The notes beneath the pieces were generated by a model. It did no database searches and had not been told where the DNA came from. It was given only the letters and a program-made list of their open reading frames with translations. Made by a program: the position numbers and the translations under genes. From contig NZ_FOJF01000002.1 of the NCBI RefSeq assembly GCF_900110995.1, positions 1,612,001-1,676,000 on the forward strand: DNA of 64,000 bases. Reading direction: 5' to 3'. The DNA is from Chitinophaga sp. YR573 (GTDB lineage: Bacteria > Bacteroidota > Bacteroidia > Chitinophagales > Chitinophagaceae). Within the stretch, counting starts at the first letter, position 1, and each line of letters opens with the position of its first letter. Below are positions 45,774-55,885 of the stretch, piece after piece.

Positions 45774-45989
45774 CAATGTCGTTTTAATTTAGCTCCGTTA
45801 GGAGCTCCGTGTTTGTAGTAAAAACTAATCTTCTCTTTAATAGACTCCGTAGGAGTCCCCTAAATCGCGAATGTTAGGGGACTCCTACGGAGTCTGTGTT
45901 TGTTGTTTATTCGTTTTCTACAAACACGGGGCTCCTAACGGAGCCTATTATGTTTTGTTACAAAATTGGAGCTTAACTAAACGACATTG
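45774..45989. repeat. 216-bp nested palindromic REP/MITE-like element
   Basis: The element has three layers. The outer arms (45774-45796 with 45968-45989) and middle arms (45791-45818 with 45918-45944) are imperfect reverse complements. The centre is a perfect 22-bp stem (45842-45863 with 45874-45895) with a 10-nt loop. Each arm contains small dyads of the form CTCCG-T-AGGAG. The layout resembles paired REP sequences that are spread by RAYT-type transposases. It fills the gap between two convergent genes almost exactly. No transposase gene is nearby. Confidence 0.85.
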
Positions 45990-46000
45990 GAGCGCATTTG

Positions 46001-47245
46001 CTACCCAAATACCAGGTAAGCAATTCCTAACGTAAAGAAGATATTGAACACCTGTGCGATGATAAACGCCAGTGCAGGCCGTCCATTCTCCATTTTAAAG
46101 ATATCGGTGAACTTTGTTTCCAGCCCTATGCAGGTGAATGCCAGCGCAAACCAGTATGTCTGTAACTCTTTTAAAGAGCCCTTGGCTGCTGCTACCAGCG
46201 GTGTTGGTAATATAAAGGAGAAGAATACGGATGCCAGTACAAAACCCAGTACGAACTTGGGAAAACGTTCCCATATTGTTTTTAATGTAGGCTTTTCGAA
46301 GTTCGCTTCCTTGCGGGAATAAGACCAGTAAAGAGAGATCAGAAAAGCTGCCAGCCCCAGTAATACGTTCTGGGAGAATTTCACCAGTGTGGCATATTTC
46401 AGGGCTTCTTCACCCAGCATAGTACCTGCTGCTACTACGGCTCCTGATGTATCGATGGTACCACCCAGCCAGGCGCCTGCTACTTTGGGGGACATATGCG
46501 CCCATATAGCGATGTAAGGCATGAATAACATCATGGGAATGGCCACTATCAGTACCAGCGAGATGACGTGTGAAAGCTTTTTGTTATCACCTTCAATAGC
46601 TCCGGCAGTGGCAATAGCTGCTGATACCCCGCAGATAGATACCGCACTGGATATCATCATACGGAATTCATCATCCAGCCCCAGTTTACGGCATACCCAG
46701 AAGCTGAAATACCATACGGTAAATACAACGGCTACGGACTGTACGATACCTAACGCTCCTGCTTCCAGAATATCTTTAAAGATGACGTTGCATCCCAGGA
46801 GTATCAGACCGATTTTGATGTATAGTTCTGTTTGAATAGCAGGTTTCATCCAGCCAGGTACTCCGATGAGGTTACTGATCAGTAAACCCAGTATAAGGCT
46901 GAACAATACCACCTCAATTCCAAAACTTTTCATGGAACTGTTATTCGCAATCAGCTGTGCTATTAACGTAATGAATATAACGGCAAGGAGAGAAGGGATG
47001 AGTTTAAGTAGCTGCGTGTAACCAACCAGCAGTTTTGCAACAAAGAGACTGGCCAATACCCAAAGGAACAGGATACCCATTTGTTTCCAAAGTACAATGT
47101 TACCCAATTGGGTACTGAAGGTACCCGCATCCGACCAGACAGTAAATTTAGGCAATAAAGGTTTTAGCCCCAGACATACGAGGCCAATCGTTACAAAAGC
47201 AATAATAACTGCGATCCAGTCTTCATGTAGTGGTTTCTTAGGCAT
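46001..47245 (-). CDS. YeiH-type putative sulfate exporter family protein
   Basis: This 414-residue protein has about eleven membrane helices and the YeiH (UPF0324/PSE) signature: N-L-I-G-V-P near 165, S-S-A-V-S-I-C-G-V-S-A-A-I-A near 204, G-A-W-L-G-G-T-I-D-T-S-G-A-V-V-A-A near 257. The function of the family is not firmly known; sulfate or sulfite export has been suggested for some members. It is followed downstream by the palindromic element and preceded by the SpmAB-like gene (56 bp gap, same strand). Confidence 0.85.
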   Translation of the reverse strand: MPKKPLHEDWIAVIIAFVTIGLVCLGLKPLLPKFTVWSDAGTFSTQLGNIVLWKQMGILFLWVLASLFVAKLLVGYTQLLKLIPSLLAVIFITLIAQLIANNSSMKSFGIEVVLFSLILGLLISNLIGVPGWMKPAIQTELYIKIGLILLGCNVIFKDILEAGALGIVQSVAVVFTVWYFSFWVCRKLGLDDEFRMMISSAVSICGVSAAIATAGAIEGDNKKLSHVISLVLIVAIPMMLFMPYIAIWAHMSPKVAGAWLGGTIDTSGAVVAAGTMLGEEALKYATLVKFSQNVLLGLAAFLISLYWSYSRKEANFEKPTLKTIWERFPKFVLGFVLASVFFSFILPTPLVAAAKGSLKELQTYWFALAFTCIGLETKFTDIFKMENGRPALAFIIAQVFNIFFTLGIAYLVFG

Positions 47246-47301
47246 GATTTAATCAAAGTATAAGTGACGGTGGTAACGCCCAATATACGCATGATTTTTT
47301 A

Positions 47302-48534
47302 TCAATGAAAGAAAATATACCCTATAATGATCGCGCATACTACTCCTACAAAATCGGCTATTAAACCACAGGTAAGTGCGTAACGGGTGTTTTTGATATT
47401 TACAGAGCCAAAGTATACGGCCAGTACATAAAAGGTAGTTTCAGTTGATCCCTGGATGATACAGGCAAGGCGTCCCTGGAAGGAATCCACTCCGTAATGT
47501 TTCATTACATCTATCATTAATCCGCGGGCAGCACCTCCACTGAAAGTTTTCATGATGCCTACGGGCAGGGCAGGAACGAAGTCGGTATTGAAACCCATCC
47601 ATGCAAAGAAAGTTCCGATACCGTTCACGACGTAATCCATACAACCGGTATTACGGAATGCACTGATACCTACCAGCATAGCTACCAGGTAAGGGATGAT
47701 GCAGACGGAAGTTTTGAAACCCTCTTTAGCGCCTTCAATAAATTCTTCATAGGCATTGATCTTTTTGATCATGGCCATGATGAGGAAAGAAGCGATTACG
47801 GTAAAAATGAGTAGTCCTCCGGCCAAACCTGTATATAATGCGAACTTTTCAGGAGGGAATATTTTTACACTTTGAGTAAGCAGGTAAATCAAACCGCCAA
47901 GAGCACCCACAAATATGAAGAAAGGCAGTCTGAACAGGTTAATACGCTGAAAGATGGCTACCGCTATCATCCCGGATAAAAAAGAGATCAGGGTACCTAT
48001 CAGAGCAGGAATGAATATATCAGCAGCATTGGCGGCCCCGCTGGCCAGCCGGATGGCGATCACGGAAGTAGGGATAATGGTAATACCCGCCGTATTCAGC
48101 ACCAGGAACATGATCTGGGCATTGGTGGCCGTTTCCTTCTCAGGATTAATCTCCTGTAGCTCCTTCATAGCCTGCAAACCAAGGGGAGTAGCAGCGTTAT
48201 CCAGTCCAAGGGCCGTTGCACTGAAGTTCATCAGGATAGAACCCATGGCAGGGTTGTTTTTAGGGATACCCGGAAACAGCATGGAAAAGAAGGGGTTTAC
48301 GGCTCTGGCAAACGCCTTGATCATACCTGCTTTTTCCCCTACACGCATAATTCCCAGCCAGAAGGTCATGATGCCTGCCAGCCCCAGGGATATTTCCGCC
48401 CCGGTTTTGGCGCTATCGAACATACCAGTCATGACGGTAGTAAAGATGGCTGTATCATGAAACACTATCAGGCGAACGAGCGCTACCACAAAAGATATCA
48501 GGAAAAAAGCCAGCCATACGTAGTTTAACACCAT
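47302..48534 (-). CDS. SpmA-SpmB fusion, nucleoside-recognition (Gate) domain protein
   Basis: This 410-residue membrane protein has two Gate domains. The N-terminal half matches SpmA (M-N-F-S-A-T-A-L-G-L-D-N-A-A-T-P-L-G; N-T-A-G-I-T-I-I-P). The C-terminal half matches SpmB (G-A-K-E-G-F-K-T; P-Y-L-V-A-M-L; Q-G-S-T-E-T-T-F-Y-V). In spore formers SpmA and SpmB are separate and act in spore dehydration; non-spore-forming Bacteroidota carry this fused form, of unknown role, perhaps small-molecule transport. It is probably co-transcribed with the YeiH gene. Confidence 0.8.
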   Translation of the reverse strand: MVLNYVWLAFFLISFVVALVRLIVFHDTAIFTTVMTGMFDSAKTGAEISLGLAGIMTFWLGIMRVGEKAGMIKAFARAVNPFFSMLFPGIPKNNPAMGSILMNFSATALGLDNAATPLGLQAMKELQEINPEKETATNAQIMFLVLNTAGITIIPTSVIAIRLASGAANAADIFIPALIGTLISFLSGMIAVAIFQRINLFRLPFFIFVGALGGLIYLLTQSVKIFPPEKFALYTGLAGGLLIFTVIASFLIMAMIKKINAYEEFIEGAKEGFKTSVCIIPYLVAMLVGISAFRNTGCMDYVVNGIGTFFAWMGFNTDFVPALPVGIMKTFSGGAARGLMIDVMKHYGVDSFQGRLACIIQGSTETTFYVLAVYFGSVNIKNTRYALTCGLIADFVGVVCAIIIGYIFFH

Positions 48535-48633
48535 ATATATAAGTTCAGTTACCTTAACTCAAATCTAATCGCAAATATTAAATATTTAAAGTACAATTCC
48601 TGATATATATAATATTATCGTTTATAGACCCGC

Positions 48634-48663
48634 TTCGTGAAAGCGAAAAAAGTATTATCTTCG
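48634..48663 (+). promoter_or_regulatory. Promoter of ychF
   Basis: TTCG at 48634-48637 and TATCTTCG at 48656-48663 are 18 bp apart, near the Bacteroidota consensus. The transcript would start near 48670, giving a leader of about 10 nt to the ATG at 48679. A GTG at 48637 that lengthens the frame lies inside the -33 region and is rejected as start. Confidence 0.45.
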
Positions 48664-48678
48664 CGCAAATTTTTTAAA

Positions 48679-49782
48679 ATGGCGTTACAAGCAGGAATTG
48701 TTGGATTGCCGAATGTAGGGAAATCGACATTGTTTAATGCGGTAAGCAACAGTGCCAAGGCACAGGCCAGCAATTACCGTTTTTGTACTATAGAACCTAA
48801 CGTTGGATCGGTAGATGTACCGGATGCACGTTTATATAAACTGGAAGAGCTGGTAAAGCCAAACCGTGTGGTTCCTACTGCTATTGAATTTGTGGATATT
48901 GCCGGCCTGGTAAAAGGCGCCAGTAAAGGTGAAGGTCTTGGTAACAAGTTCCTTGGAAATATCCGCGAAGTAGATGCTGTGGTGCATGTGATCCGTTGCT
49001 TCGAAGATGATAATATCTTAAGAGAAGAGGGCGCTATTAATCCTGTTAGTGATAAGGAAATCATTGATACCGAACTGCAGCTGAAAGATCTGGAAAGTGT
49101 GGAAAGAAAGGTGGCCCGTACTGAAAAGATGGCAAAGACCGGTGGAGATCCAAAGGCTAAAAAAGAGTTTGAAATACTGAAACAGTGCCAGGAGCACCTG
49201 GAAAAAGGCCGTAACATCCGTGAACTGGGATTGAGCAAGGAAGACCGTTCTGCTATTGCAGACCTGTTCCTGCTGACTGAAAAACCAGTATTATATGTAG
49301 CTAACGTGGATGAAGCATCTATGCACACTGGTAACAAGTACTCAGAACAATTGAAAGAATCTGTGAAAGCGGAAGGTGCGCAGGTGATCATCATGAATAA
49401 TAACATTGAAGCACAGATCTCCGAAATGGAAGATCCGGCAGATAAGGAACTGTTCCTTTCTGAGTATAAGCTGGAAGAGCCAGGTTTGAACCGTCTGATC
49501 CGTTCTGCTTATGACCTGCTGAACCTGATCACTTACTTTACTGCTGGTGTGCAGGAAGTACGTGCCTGGACTATCCAGAGAAACTGGAAAGCACCACAGG
49601 CTGCCAGTGTAATTCACTCGGATTTTGAAAAGGGATTTATCAAGGCAGAGGTGATCGCTTACGAAGATTTTGTTAAATATGGTTCAGAAGCCGCTTGTCG
49701 TGATAACGGACGTCTGCGTATAGAAGGTAAAGAGTATATTGTGGCAGATGGAGATGTGATGCACTTCCGCTTCAACGTATAA
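48679..49782 (+). CDS. ychF: Redox-regulated ATPase YchF (Obg family)
   Basis: This 367-residue protein starts M-A-L-Q-A-G-I-V-G-L-P-N-V-G-K-S-T, with the P-loop at about 9-16, the switch D-I-A-G-L-V-K-G-A, and N-V-D-E near 200 replacing the G-specific N-K-x-D, as expected for the ATP-preferring YchF. The coiled-coil and C-terminal TGS domain (ending R-F-N-V) are complete. It binds ribosomes and is linked to stress responses. Length and motifs match the family fully. It is a single gene with its own promoter and terminator. Confidence 0.97.
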   Translation: MALQAGIVGLPNVGKSTLFNAVSNSAKAQASNYRFCTIEPNVGSVDVPDARLYKLEELVKPNRVVPTAIEFVDIAGLVKGASKGEGLGNKFLGNIREVDAVVHVIRCFEDDNILREEGAINPVSDKEIIDTELQLKDLESVERKVARTEKMAKTGGDPKAKKEFEILKQCQEHLEKGRNIRELGLSKEDRSAIADLFLLTEKPVLYVANVDEASMHTGNKYSEQLKESVKAEGAQVIIMNNNIEAQISEMEDPADKELFLSEYKLEEPGLNRLIRSAYDLLNLITYFTAGVQEVRAWTIQRNWKAPQAASVIHSDFEKGFIKAEVIAYEDFVKYGSEAACRDNGRLRIEGKEYIVADGDVMHFRFNV

Positions 49783-49834
49783 AATAACTAAAGATACTTC
49801 AGTGCTTTATGCAGCTGAGGGTTACAACAAATCA

Positions 49835-49867
49835 GACGTCCCGGGTGTAGTGCCCGGGACGTCGTCT
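49835..49867. terminator. Terminator between convergent ychF and TonB receptor genes
   Basis: A perfect 11-bp GC-rich stem (49835-49845 with 49853-49863) with a 7-nt loop lies between the two convergent genes. Its U tracts are short on both sides, so it may act in both directions. Confidence 0.7.
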
Positions 49868-49881
49868 ATTTAGGGAAGTTC

Positions 49882-52638
49882 TTATTTGAATATTTCGTCA
49901 AACAGCAGTGATACATAATAAATGCCACCTACTGTCGGATTACCAAAAGATGTCTGGTAATAGTGGTTCAGGATATTAGATCCACCCAGTTTGATAGTAG
50001 CTTTTGCTTTAGGCATCTTGTAATTCACCTGTGCATCTATTGTTCCGTAAGCAGATACATTGCCGGTTACAAAACTTGCATTCCATAGAAAAGCATCCTG
50101 CCAGCGATACGTTACATTAAACCCGATATTCTTATACACGTTCCTGTTAGCCAGTCCCAGATTAAAACGGTATTTAGGTGTGTTAAAAGAAGAGGCTAAT
50201 CCTGCGGATTCTTTTGTGATATCATTATAAGATACGTTACCGGACAATGTCCAGTTACTGATCAGGTAATCCAGTCCTAATGCACCACCCTGCGTTACTA
50301 CATCGGATGGATTGTTCACGTATGTAGCGAAGATATTGGCGCTGTTAAGTGCGGGGTCCTGTGCCAGAGGTTTGGTTGGCTGGATCAATACCAGGTAGGA
50401 GAGGAAGTTATTATAAGAACTGTAATAGTAATAAGCATCTATCAACAGCCTGTTTTTTATCAATCCCTTGTACCCGATTTCCCATGCTTTCACACTCTCT
50501 GGTCTGAATTTTCCGAAAGTATATGTCTGTAACAAAGCAGGATTACCGGTAGCAGCATATTGTTGCACACTGGCTTGCGTATACCCTTTGTTGTTATACA
50601 GGTCGTACTTTGTCAGCATTCCCGGTAAACCTCCTATCAGCCTGGTATTATAACGGATTGGAAGATCTATGTACTGGTCCTGGTTGGTAGGGTTGCGGTA
50701 AGCTGTCTGGAAGGATAAACGGATATTATGTTGCGGTGCAACGGTAAATACAGCGGAGATACGAGGCGTAAATCTGCCATCGAAATTCTCGTTCTTATCA
50801 TAACGTACAGACGCGGTTAATTTGATACGATCGTTCACCAGTTTTTTACCTGCCTGCACAAAACCTCCATATTCATCTATCTTAATTCTTCCGCTGGCAT
50901 CATCGAAGATGGTACCATCAGAATTTAAAGAATAACGACGATAAGACGCGCCAGCCTGCAGATCAAAGATTTTTACATGATCTGAGAAATTGTAGAATCC
51001 TTCATAATGATAAAGGTTTGTTTTATCATTAAACTTAGCGCCATTCCTGCCTGTACCGAAACCGATATAACGGCTGGTGATGGCATCCTTAGCTGTGTTG
51101 AAGGTGGCAGAACCTGGCTGTAAACGGGCACGGTCTGCATATCCTCTGGCGATAGCATGCGCTTCTGCATCTGTTTTAACACCTGGTGCACCAGCGAATA
51201 CGCCGGCTCTTGCCTGGTTGTAGACGGTGGCATATTCTGCAAACCATCCGCCTATAACATTCCCGTTGGCATCTGTAACAGCGCTGGGGTTATAGGTTTC
51301 ATTCAGCAGGGTGCCGAGTGCAGTAGCATTGTATGCTTCTCCGGAACGTTCCTGTGTAGTGTAACCACGTAAGAAGAAGTTCTTTCCTCTCAGTTCCAGT
51401 TTATATTGTCCAAGGTTGAATTTACGCAGGGAGTAACGGTCGGAACCAGTATACACGGTAGTACCGGAACCCCAGTTGCCCTGTACAATCGCTTCTATTT
51501 TGTCTGTGATTTTGTAATGTAATGCCAGTCCTGTTTTCAGACTTTTAGTACCATAATCCACCAGGTCTTTTTCATTGTAACCGGTACGTGATACAGATAC
51601 ACCGTTCAGCAAACCAGCGGAAGCGCCAAATTTAGTATTGATTTCATCCCCATATACATTCACTCCATCGTAATTAGGATCTGTAGTATGAGAATAACCG
51701 GCTTTCGTTTTCAGGTTCAAACGGTCGAAGTTGGTAGAATCCCGTGCCTGCCAGTCGTCCGCCTGCATATAGCCAAAGTTCACTTTAAAAGCGAAGCGGC
51801 CGAATGCTTTGGCATAACGCAACATTACATCGGGAATAAAACCAACGGAGGACTGCTGTACAGTGCCGAGATGATTCATACCCGCTTGTAATTTCACGCT
51901 TAGTCCCTGGTATTCAAAAGGATCTTTACTGGTCATGAGTAAAGTACCATTCATGCCACCTGCACCATACAATGCAGAAGAAGCACCAGGTAACAGTTCC
52001 ACGGAAGCCAGGTCCAGTTCAGAGACCCCAACGATATTACCTACGGAAAAGTTAAGTCCGGGTGCCTGGTTATCCATTCCATCCATCAGCTGGTTGAAAC
52101 GGGTGTTACCGTTGGTATTAAATCCACGGGTAGTCACCGCACGGAAGCTCAAACTCTGTACGCTGGACTCTACGCCCTTTAAGGAAGGTAACGCATCGTA
52201 GAAGCTGGGAGCAGGTGTTTCACGGATGGCGGTGAGGTTCAGCTTTTCAATAGAAACAGGAGAGCTGAGGATACTTTCTGATACACGACTGGCGGCAACA
52301 ACTACTTCATTGCCAAGTATCTCTGTAGATGCCAATTTTACGCTAACATCCGAGGAGCTGCTGACAGCTACCACCTCATTGGAGAATCCTACAGATGAAA
52401 AAATGAGCGTAACAGGAAAAGGACGCGTTGTGTTCAGTTTAAAGTGACCGGCTCCGTCTGTGACGGTACCAGATAAGGTACCTTTGAGGCTGACACTTAC
52501 ACCGGGCATAGGTTCGCCGGTTGCTTTGTTTGTGACTGTGCCCGTGATAGTGTTTTGTTGCTGAGCATTTGAGGTAACAGCAAACAGGGTAAAAAATAAT
52601 AGAAGGTACAAACTTGATTTTTGTAGGTAATTCCTCAT
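49882..52638 (-). CDS. TonB-dependent outer-membrane receptor with CarboxypepD-regulatory domain
   Basis: This 918-residue protein has a signal peptide (cleavage near S-N-A-Q, 25), a regulatory-like beta-sandwich (about 28-110, G-T-V-T-N-K-A-T-G-E-P-M-P-G-V), a plug (V-V-A-A-S-R-V-S-E-S; S-S-A-L-Y-G-A-G-G-M-N-G) and a barrel ending Y-V-S-L-L-F-D-E-I-F-K. It imports an unknown ligand; there is no SusD partner. It lies downstream of the metal-efflux operon on the same strand but after a terminator, so a metal or siderophore cargo is only a guess. Confidence 0.92.
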   Translation of the reverse strand: MRNYLQKSSLYLLLFFTLFAVTSNAQQQNTITGTVTNKATGEPMPGVSVSLKGTLSGTVTDGAGHFKLNTTRPFPVTLIFSSVGFSNEVVAVSSSSDVSVKLASTEILGNEVVVAASRVSESILSSPVSIEKLNLTAIRETPAPSFYDALPSLKGVESSVQSLSFRAVTTRGFNTNGNTRFNQLMDGMDNQAPGLNFSVGNIVGVSELDLASVELLPGASSALYGAGGMNGTLLMTSKDPFEYQGLSVKLQAGMNHLGTVQQSSVGFIPDVMLRYAKAFGRFAFKVNFGYMQADDWQARDSTNFDRLNLKTKAGYSHTTDPNYDGVNVYGDEINTKFGASAGLLNGVSVSRTGYNEKDLVDYGTKSLKTGLALHYKITDKIEAIVQGNWGSGTTVYTGSDRYSLRKFNLGQYKLELRGKNFFLRGYTTQERSGEAYNATALGTLLNETYNPSAVTDANGNVIGGWFAEYATVYNQARAGVFAGAPGVKTDAEAHAIARGYADRARLQPGSATFNTAKDAITSRYIGFGTGRNGAKFNDKTNLYHYEGFYNFSDHVKIFDLQAGASYRRYSLNSDGTIFDDASGRIKIDEYGGFVQAGKKLVNDRIKLTASVRYDKNENFDGRFTPRISAVFTVAPQHNIRLSFQTAYRNPTNQDQYIDLPIRYNTRLIGGLPGMLTKYDLYNNKGYTQASVQQYAATGNPALLQTYTFGKFRPESVKAWEIGYKGLIKNRLLIDAYYYYSSYNNFLSYLVLIQPTKPLAQDPALNSANIFATYVNNPSDVVTQGGALGLDYLISNWTLSGNVSYNDITKESAGLASSFNTPKYRFNLGLANRNVYKNIGFNVTYRWQDAFLWNASFVTGNVSAYGTIDAQVNYKMPKAKATIKLGGSNILNHYYQTSFGNPTVGGIYYVSLLFDEIFK

Positions 52639-52686
52639 ACTGTGGTGATTTTGGTGACCTTATTAGGTAATATAGTACTAAATATA

Positions 52687-52726
52687 AGCAAAAAAAGTCC
52701 ACGGCCATGACAGACCGCAGACTTTT
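52687..52726 (-). terminator. Terminator of the metal-efflux operon
   Basis: On the minus strand a 14-bp stem with three G-U pairs (52726-52713 with 52706-52693) and a 6-nt loop runs into a continuing U stretch. It lies 22 bp after the RND pump gene and separates it from the TonB receptor gene. Confidence 0.75.
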
Positions 52727-52748
52727 CAATATTATATTACCTTTAAGG

Positions 52749-55700
52749 CTAATCCATCTTCTGACCTACTTTCCTGTAACCCAGGTAGAAGAACAGCGGG
52801 AATACCAGCAGTGTTAATACGGTCGCAGTAATCAAGCCACCTATCACCACAATTGCCAGTGGTTTGGATGTTTCAGAACCGATACCTTTTGACAGGGCCG
52901 CCGGTAATAAACCGATAGCTGCCATCAAAGCTGTCATCACCACAGGACGTACCCTTGTACGTACCCCGTCGCGGATAGCTACTTCCAGTGTATGCTTGTT
53001 GAACTCATGCTTTTTCACCTTCTGCATGTTGTTCTTGAATACAGAGATCAGGATTACCCCATTCTGTATACAGATCCCAAAGAGTGCTATGAAACCGATA
53101 CCCGCAGAGATACTGAAGTTTGTACCGGAGACCAGTAACGCCGCAATACCACCAATGATAGCAAAAGGTACATTCAGCAATACCATCCCTGCGTCTTTCA
53201 CATTACCAAACATCACAAACAGGATAAGGAAGATGAGCAACAGACTGATAGGCACCACCTGCGTCAGACGTTTGGTAGCACGTTGCTGGTTTTCAAAGTC
53301 ACCCGCCCATTGCAGCTCATACCCCTTGGCCAGTTTTACCTGTTTGTCCACCTTCGCCTGTGCTTCTGCTACCGCACTACCCATGTCACGACCACGGATA
53401 GAGAACTTCACAGCGGTATAACGCCTGTTATCATCCCTGAAAATAATGCTGGGTCCTGTGAGGGTTCTGATGGTAGCGATGTTCTTGATAGGAACACGCG
53501 CACCACGGAGCGTAGGCACCATCAGGTTACTGATAGCTTCAGCGTTGTTACGGTATTGCTCTTCATACCGCAGACGCAGCTGGAATTTACGTTCGCCTTC
53601 ATAAATCTGTGTTACCGCTTTACCACCAATGGCCATTTCAATGATCGCATTGGCATCGGCAGTAGTAACACCATATAAAGCCATCTTATTTTCATCCAGT
53701 TCTATACGCATTTCCGGCTGACCGATATTCTTGATAACACCCAGATCTTCCACACCTTTGATATTCTTCATGATATCATAGATCTCATTCGCTTTACCTT
53801 CTGTATAGACGAGGCTATCTCCATACACCTTTACGCAAAGCGATCCTTTCACACCAGATACGGCTTCTTCCACGTTATCCATGATAGGCTGGGAGAAGTT
53901 GAGGTTGATACCCGGGAATACGGAGAGTTTCTTCTGCATTTCATCTACGAGTTCCTCTTTTGAGATGCCACTTTTCCATTCTTTCTTAGGATAGATGTCT
54001 ACATGGAACTCTACGTTATAGAAACCGGTAGCATCTGTACCATCGTTCGGACGACCTGTTTGCGACATCACCTGTTTCACTTCAGGGAAGGAGAGGATAA
54101 TACGCCGCATCTTATTTGCCAGTGTCTTGGATTCATCCAGTGACACACTCAGCGGACAGGTAGCACGGATGTAGATCGCACCCTCATCTAATTCAGGTAA
54201 GAACTCACTACCCAGGTATTTGAACATGAATAAACCAATGACTACTGCAATGCTGGCAAAAATCAAAGAGATACGTTTATGATGATACGTCCAGGTGAAC
54301 ATTTTCATCACCCCGTTGGTAATCCCTTCTACAAAAATGTTGTGTTTTTCCTTCACATTCTTGCGGAGCAGGATACTGCTTAATAACGGGATCAGTGTAA
54401 GTGTGAGGATCAATGCACCCAGTAACGCAAAACCTAATGTCCAGGCCAGCGGAGAGAACATCTTACCTTCCACTTTCTCAAAGGAGAATACTGGTAATAA
54501 ACCGGCAATGATGATCAGTTTAGAGAAGAAGATAGCCTTCCCTAATTCACCACCGGTATTTTTGATGATACCCAGTTTGGACAGCTTGTTAAAGCGTTCC
54601 ATACCGATTTTGTGCGACTTCTCATCGAGTAGTACGAAGATACCCTCGACCATCACGACGGCACCATCTATGATAATACCAAAGTCGATAGCGCCCATTG
54701 ACAACAGGTTGGCAGACATCCCCCTCAGTGTCAGACATATAAATGCAAACAAGAGTGCGAGTGGTATTACAATAGCCACGATAACGGTTGTACGCCAGTC
54801 GGCCATGAACAGGAACACGATCACCGTTACAAAGATGATCCCTTCCAGCATGTTATGCAGTACCGTATGTGTCGCAAATTCAATCAGGTCACTACGGTTG
54901 TAGAACGTATTGATTTTCACATCAGAAGGCAACACCTTTTCATTCAGGTAGGCAATCCTTTCCTGTACACGTTTAATTACCTCACTTGGGTTTTCGCCTT
55001 TACGCATTACGATGATCCCTTCCAGTACATCATTCTGTTTATCACGGCCTACCTGTCCGAGACGGGGCAGGGCAGAGACATCCACCTGGGCAATATCTTT
55101 TACGAGGATAGGGGTACCATTAATATTATCTACAATGATATTCCCTATTTCTTCCGAGTTGTTGAGTAAGCCGATACCACGTACTACATAGGCCTGTGAG
55201 TTATCGACGATCACATCACCCCCCACATTGATATTACTTTTGGAAATAGCGCTGTATACGTCCAGTGGTGTGATATCATAAGAAGCCAGCTTCTGTGGGT
55301 TTACGGTGATCTCATATGTTTTCACCTCACCCCCAAAGCTCACCACATCACCTACACCCGGTACATTTAACAGGCGGCGTTCAATCACCCAATCCTGTAA
55401 TGTTTTTAATTCTCTAACCGTTTTCGTTTTGCTTTCCAGTGTATAACGGAAGATCTCACCTGTAGGACCGGTAGGCGGTTGTACGTCCGGGTCTGCACCA
55501 TCCGGTACTTCCACATCACGTAACAGGTTATTTACCTGCTGACGGGCAAAAGCATCATCCACATCATCATCGAAAATAACTTTCACTACGGACAGACCGA
55601 ATACCGTTGTAGAACGAACGGATGATTTCTTCTGTACCGGGTTCATGGCTATTTCAATAGGCACTGTTACAAACTTCTCTACTTCTTCCGCACTTCTGCC

Positions 55701-55871
55701 AGACCATTGTGTAATGATAGTAATCTGTGTATTGGTAACATCCGGGAATGCTTCAATGGGAATATTCCTGAAAGCGATAACGCCCCATACGATTAATACA
55801 ACCGTAGCAAACCCTATAAAGAGCCTGTTCTTTAGGGAAAAGGCTATAATACTTTTTATGATTTTTTGCAT
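52749..55871 (-). CDS. Heavy-metal RND efflux pump, CzcA-type
   Basis: This 1040-residue protein has the twelve-helix RND layout with two large periplasmic domains. Helix 4 reads D396-F-G-I-I-I-D402-G-A-V-V-M-V-E409, the D-(5)-D-(6)-E spacing known from CzcA/CnrA (D402, D408, E415 there). CusA-type Cu/Ag pumps have A-M-V-D-A-A-I-V-M-I-E instead. The predicted cargo is therefore a divalent cation (Zn, Co, Ni or Cd). It forms a tripartite pump with the adaptor and outer-membrane factor genes upstream in the same operon (14 and 13 bp spacing). Confidence 0.93.
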   Translation of the reverse strand: MQKIIKSIIAFSLKNRLFIGFATVVLIVWGVIAFRNIPIEAFPDVTNTQITIITQWSGRSAEEVEKFVTVPIEIAMNPVQKKSSVRSTTVFGLSVVKVIFDDDVDDAFARQQVNNLLRDVEVPDGADPDVQPPTGPTGEIFRYTLESKTKTVRELKTLQDWVIERRLLNVPGVGDVVSFGGEVKTYEITVNPQKLASYDITPLDVYSAISKSNINVGGDVIVDNSQAYVVRGIGLLNNSEEIGNIIVDNINGTPILVKDIAQVDVSALPRLGQVGRDKQNDVLEGIIVMRKGENPSEVIKRVQERIAYLNEKVLPSDVKINTFYNRSDLIEFATHTVLHNMLEGIIFVTVIVFLFMADWRTTVIVAIVIPLALLFAFICLTLRGMSANLLSMGAIDFGIIIDGAVVMVEGIFVLLDEKSHKIGMERFNKLSKLGIIKNTGGELGKAIFFSKLIIIAGLLPVFSFEKVEGKMFSPLAWTLGFALLGALILTLTLIPLLSSILLRKNVKEKHNIFVEGITNGVMKMFTWTYHHKRISLIFASIAVVIGLFMFKYLGSEFLPELDEGAIYIRATCPLSVSLDESKTLANKMRRIILSFPEVKQVMSQTGRPNDGTDATGFYNVEFHVDIYPKKEWKSGISKEELVDEMQKKLSVFPGINLNFSQPIMDNVEEAVSGVKGSLCVKVYGDSLVYTEGKANEIYDIMKNIKGVEDLGVIKNIGQPEMRIELDENKMALYGVTTADANAIIEMAIGGKAVTQIYEGERKFQLRLRYEEQYRNNAEAISNLMVPTLRGARVPIKNIATIRTLTGPSIIFRDDNRRYTAVKFSIRGRDMGSAVAEAQAKVDKQVKLAKGYELQWAGDFENQQRATKRLTQVVPISLLLIFLILFVMFGNVKDAGMVLLNVPFAIIGGIAALLVSGTNFSISAGIGFIALFGICIQNGVILISVFKNNMQKVKKHEFNKHTLEVAIRDGVRTRVRPVVMTALMAAIGLLPAALSKGIGSETSKPLAIVVIGGLITATVLTLLVFPLFFYLGYRKVGQKMD

Positions 55872-55885
55872 AAGATTCTGCTTGG

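Noticed and set aside
48637..48678. N-terminal extension of YchF from a GTG
   Set aside because: YchF proteins start just before the P-loop segment, and the GTG lies in the promoter region.
48774..49406. 210-codon minus-strand frame
   Set aside because: It lies wholly inside ychF, whose protein is unambiguous. The antisense frame is serine-rich and without a family signature.
54295..54903. 202-codon plus-strand frame
   Set aside because: It lies inside the RND pump gene and reads as a serine/isoleucine-rich shadow.
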